Shown here piece by piece: positions 5,794 to 7,621 of a stretch of DNA of 7,621 nt. Origin of the DNA: a bacterium (lineage in GTDB: Bacteria > Zixibacteria > MSB-5A5 > GN15 > FEB-12). Numbering within the stretch: the first letter of the stretch is position 1; the number at the start of each line of letters is the position of its first letter. The stretch is from positions 1 through 7,621 of the forward strand of contig DAOWIM010000110.1 of the NCBI GenBank assembly GCA_030640905.1, written 5' to 3'. Below the pieces are notes generated by a model. It saw only the letters and a list, made by a program, of their open reading frames with translations, made no database searches and had not been told where the DNA came from. The position numbers were made by a program, and so were the translations under genes.

Positions 5794-6648
5794 ATGAATA
5801 AGATACTGTTTTTCACACTGACCTTAGCTTTGGTTGTTTGTACCACGCTCTGGGCGCGCGGTCTCGAACATGATACACAAGAGATTGACGCGGAAAACGC
5901 CAAAACAGTAGCCATCAGCGGTGACTTCGCCGTCGGTGAATTTCTGGTCACAGGTGAGGACATCTCAGCTGTAGCGGTTTTTGACATCCACTACGACCCG
6001 CGCGAAATGGACTACGATATTGACTACGAAGTCGAAGGCGGCACCGGATTTCTCGATATCGATAGCTACTCCCGCCGCAATCACGACCTCGACACCGAAG
6101 ACAGCCAATGGGAGATCGTTCTGTCAAATCGGTATCCCGTCACCCTTGATCTCGACATAGGTGCCTGCGAGGCCGAATTCGATCTCGGCGGCATACCACT
6201 AACCGAACTGTCGCTTGAAATCGGCGCCGCCTCTGTCGAAATCATCTTCTCCGAACCTAACCCGGAACGACTCGAAGAAATCAGTATTGAGGCCGGTGCA
6301 TCGTCGGTAGAGATGGAATCAATCGGCAACGCCAATTTTGATGAATTCAGTTTTGAAGGTGGCGTCGGCTCCTTTGATCTGGACTTCCGAGGTGAATACT
6401 CCGGCGAAAGCGAAATCTCTATTGAGCTCGGGATGGGATCAGCCGACATCATTCTGCCTCGTGGCGTTCCGGTCAGAGTAGAAACCAGTGGCGACAATTG
6501 GCTCTCATCAATCGACTTTCACAACGATAATCTTGAAGAAATCGATGACGACCTGTATGAGTCGGACGATTTTGATCGCGCCAAAAACCGAATCATTCTG
6601 GAGCTGGATTTAGGTATGGGTTCAATCGACGTCTACTGGAAAAAGTAA
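5794..6648 (+). CDS. Exported acidic toast-rack/LiaF-like repeat protein
   Basis: The product is 284 aa. A signal peptide covers about residues 1-21 (TLWA/RG); Cys16 does not sit in a good lipobox, so it is probably not a lipoprotein. The N-terminal half is Asp/Glu-rich (about 28-110). From about residue 118 six copies of a [LIF]x[LIF][DE]xGxxxxx pattern occur: LDLDIGACEAEFDLGG, LSLEIGAASVEIIF, ISIEAGASSVEMESIG, FSFEGGVGSFDLDFRG, ISIELGMGSADIILPRG and, after an insertion of about 45 residues, LELDLGMGSIDVYWKK at the C-terminus. This looks like the toast_rack / LiaF C-terminal type of beta-solenoid. No catalytic motif is seen. AGGAG (5778-5782) lies 11 nt before the ATG. It is the last gene before a terminator, with an ECF-type promoter just upstream. 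A role in cell-envelope stress sensing is inferred from the family and context. The exact family is the less certain part. Confidence 0.75.
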   Translation: MNKILFFTLTLALVVCTTLWARGLEHDTQEIDAENAKTVAISGDFAVGEFLVTGEDISAVAVFDIHYDPREMDYDIDYEVEGGTGFLDIDSYSRRNHDLDTEDSQWEIVLSNRYPVTLDLDIGACEAEFDLGGIPLTELSLEIGAASVEIIFSEPNPERLEEISIEAGASSVEMESIGNANFDEFSFEGGVGSFDLDFRGEYSGESEISIELGMGSADIILPRGVPVRVETSGDNWLSSIDFHNDNLEEIDDDLYESDDFDRAKNRIILELDLGMGSIDVYWKK

Positions 6649-6679
6649 CGACTATAAAAAGAACTTGAAGCTTCATCTC

Positions 6680-6716
6680 AGCGGCGATCCATCTCATGGG
6701 TCGTCGCTCTTTCTTT
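6680..6716 (+). terminator. Intrinsic terminator ending the sigma/toast-rack operon
   Basis: AGCGGCGATCCA (6680-6691) pairs over 12 bp with TGGGTCGTCGCT (6697-6708), with two G-T wobbles and a TCTCA loop, followed by the T-rich tract CTTTCTTT (6709-6716). It lies about 30 bp after the stop of the toast-rack gene and sets the 3' end of the four-gene unit. Confidence 0.85.
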
Positions 6717-6736
6717 GAAACAACAAAACAAACTTG

Positions 6737-6766
6737 TTGCCGGGGCAATCCTAACTCTCGTATAAT
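6737..6766 (+). promoter_or_regulatory. Candidate housekeeping promoter of the protease gene
   Basis: TTGCCG (6737-6742), an 18-bp spacer and a perfect TATAAT (6761-6766), about 100 bp upstream of the protease start. The -35 lies inside the inverted repeat TTGCC-GG-GGCAA (6737-6748), which could be an operator or coincidence. Confidence 0.5.
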
Positions 6767-6803
6767 GCCGCCAGAGGAATGGATCGTTGCCACCTAATGG
6801 ACC

Positions 6804-6829
6804 GGAACCTGTGGCCGATCAACCTTGTA
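6804..6829 (+). promoter_or_regulatory. Candidate ECF-type promoter of the protease gene (GGAACC-N16-TGTA)
   Basis: GGAACC (6804-6809), 16 bp, then TGTA (6826-6829, continuing TAA). It resembles the TGAAAC-N16-CGTA motif upstream of the sigma gene and the GGAACTT-type -35 of E. coli sigma-E promoters such as that of degP. It would place the start site near 6836-6839, about 26 bp before the ATG. Confidence 0.45.
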
Positions 6830-6864
6830 TAAACGACACTTATCAACCGATGACGGAATGAGGT

Positions 6865-7621
6865 ATGAGAAAAACTTTATTTACATTGAGCCTGATGCTG
6901 ACAATGCTGGCGACGAACGCCACTGCCGACGTACAAACCAGAATATTCGCCGCTCGTGACAAAGTACTACCGGCGCTGGTTCACATCCAACCGGTCGTGA
7001 AAAACTACCGAACCGGCCAGTTGGAAAAACAGGCGGTTGTTGGCTCAGGAGTTGTGTTTCACCCCGACGGTTATGTCGTCACGAACTATCATGTGGCCGG
7101 TAAGGCCGAAAGAATCATCTGCACCCTTCACGATAAAGAGATCGTCACCGCCGAGTACATAGGTGGCGACCCGCTAACCGATGTCTCAGTGATCAAACTC
7201 GACCTCACCGACTACACCGGTACAATAGAAGTTGCCGAATTCGGAAACTCTGATGAAATCGAAGTCGGCCAGTATGTGCTGGCGATGGGCTCTCCCCTTT
7301 CTCTATCACGGTCTGTCTCGGCGGGTGCCATCTCAACACGGGACCGTTACTTCAGTCCCGATGTCCGTCTGCCCTCCGGGGAACGCACCGGCCGCTATAA
7401 TCTGTGGCTGCAAACCGACGCTGCCATCAATCCGGGCAACTCCGGTGGCCCGCTGGTTGACCTTGAGGGACGAGTTGTTGGGATAAATTCACGCGCCAGT
7501 TTCTTTGCCAACAACCTCGGTTTCTCTATCCCCATCAACGTTGTCAAAAACGTAACCGCTGCTATCCTGGCCGAGGGAAAAGTCACACGAAGCTGGATCG
7601 GTCTTCACTGCCAGGCGCTTC
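6865..7621 (+). CDS. HtrA/DegP-family periplasmic serine protease (3' truncated)
   Basis: 252 residues are visible and the frame is still open at the window edge. A signal peptide (about 1-21, TATA/DV) sends it to the periplasm. The trypsin-like (S1C) domain has the full catalytic triad: His76 in VVTNYHVAGKA, Asp106 in DPLTDVSVIKL and Ser193 in QTDAAINPGNSGGPL. It continues LGFSIPINVVKNV and then SWIGLHCQAL, where the first PDZ domain normally begins; that part is outside the window. HtrA/DegP proteases degrade or refold misfolded envelope proteins and are often controlled by envelope-stress sigma factors. The start is ATG 6865 with GGAA 6 nt upstream; nearby ATGs at 6850 and 6858 are in other frames. 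It lies after the operon terminator and has its own candidate promoters, one of ECF type. Number of PDZ domains and exact subfamily cannot be told. Confidence 0.93.
   Translation, partial: MRKTLFTLSLMLTMLATNATADVQTRIFAARDKVLPALVHIQPVVKNYRTGQLEKQAVVGSGVVFHPDGYVVTNYHVAGKAERIICTLHDKEIVTAEYIGGDPLTDVSVIKLDLTDYTGTIEVAEFGNSDEIEVGQYVLAMGSPLSLSRSVSAGAISTRDRYFSPDVRLPSGERTGRYNLWLQTDAAINPGNSGGPLVDLEGRVVGINSRASFFANNLGFSIPINVVKNVTAAILAEGKVTRSWIGLHCQAL

Noticed and set aside
5794..5850. Lipoprotein signal in the toast-rack protein
   Set aside because: Cys16 is preceded by LVV, and the residue before the cysteine is Val instead of Gly, Ala or Ser; a normal signal-peptidase I site after LWA fits better.
6081..6497. 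Minus-strand open frame of 138 codons
   Set aside because: It is antisense to the toast-rack repeats; its Ser/Pro-rich translation is what the complement of Asp/Glu/Gly-rich codons gives.
6716..6741. TGAAAC just after the operon terminator
   Set aside because: The bases at N15-N17 read TTGC, TGCC and GCCG rather than CGTA, so it is not a full promoter motif; the better candidate for the protease is at 6804-6829.
1..7621. CRISPR array, insertion sequence, tRNA or rRNA
   Set aside because: No regular spaced direct repeats, transposase-like proteins, terminal inverted repeats or RNA-gene motifs were seen on either strand.

Overview
The window suggests a bacterium of the FCB / candidate-phylum type (Zixibacteria-, KSB1- or Marinimicrobia-like). 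The main evidence is the first protein, which ends in a T9SS/FlgD-Ig-type C-terminal domain (LYQNFPNPFNP...), a hallmark of such genomes. The placement is an inference from protein style; no rRNA or tRNA is visible. Genes are closely packed, with mid-range GC content.

Layout. (1) Positions 3-1076: 3' part of a secreted protein with a C-terminal sorting-type domain, followed by a strong intrinsic terminator (1116-1145). (2) 1265-1783: an exported YfiR/DUF4154-family protein. It converges tail to tail with (3) 1801-2568 (minus strand): a class I SAM-dependent methyltransferase. (4) 2861-3430, 3454-4365, 4398-5753 and 5794-6648: four same-strand genes with 23-40 bp gaps. They encode an ECF sigma factor, an exported DUF4097 (Toastrack-superfamily) protein, a membrane protein with an apparently extracytoplasmic bactofilin domain, and an exported, very acidic toast-rack-like repeat protein. 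A good intrinsic terminator (6680-6716) closes this unit. (5) 6865-7621: the 5' part of a periplasmic HtrA/DegP-like serine protease with its own promoter region, cut by the window end.

The most interesting signal is that genes 4-5 look like one cell-envelope stress system. An ECF-type promoter motif of the sigma-W style, TGAAAC-N16-CGTA, lies just upstream of the sigma gene. A second exact copy with N17 spacing lies just upstream of the toast-rack gene, inside the 3' end of the bactofilin gene. A related GGAACC-N16-TGTA lies just upstream of the protease. Housekeeping-like promoters (TTGTAA-N17-TATCAT and TTGCCG-N18-TATAAT) sit beside the first and third. This fits an autoregulated sigma factor controlling the surface beta-solenoid proteins and a quality-control protease. 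No recognisable anti-sigma factor is present, so how the sigma factor is held off is open. DUF4097 and toast-rack proteins also occur in LiaG/LiaF of the Firmicutes Lia envelope-stress system, which supports the stress reading by analogy only.
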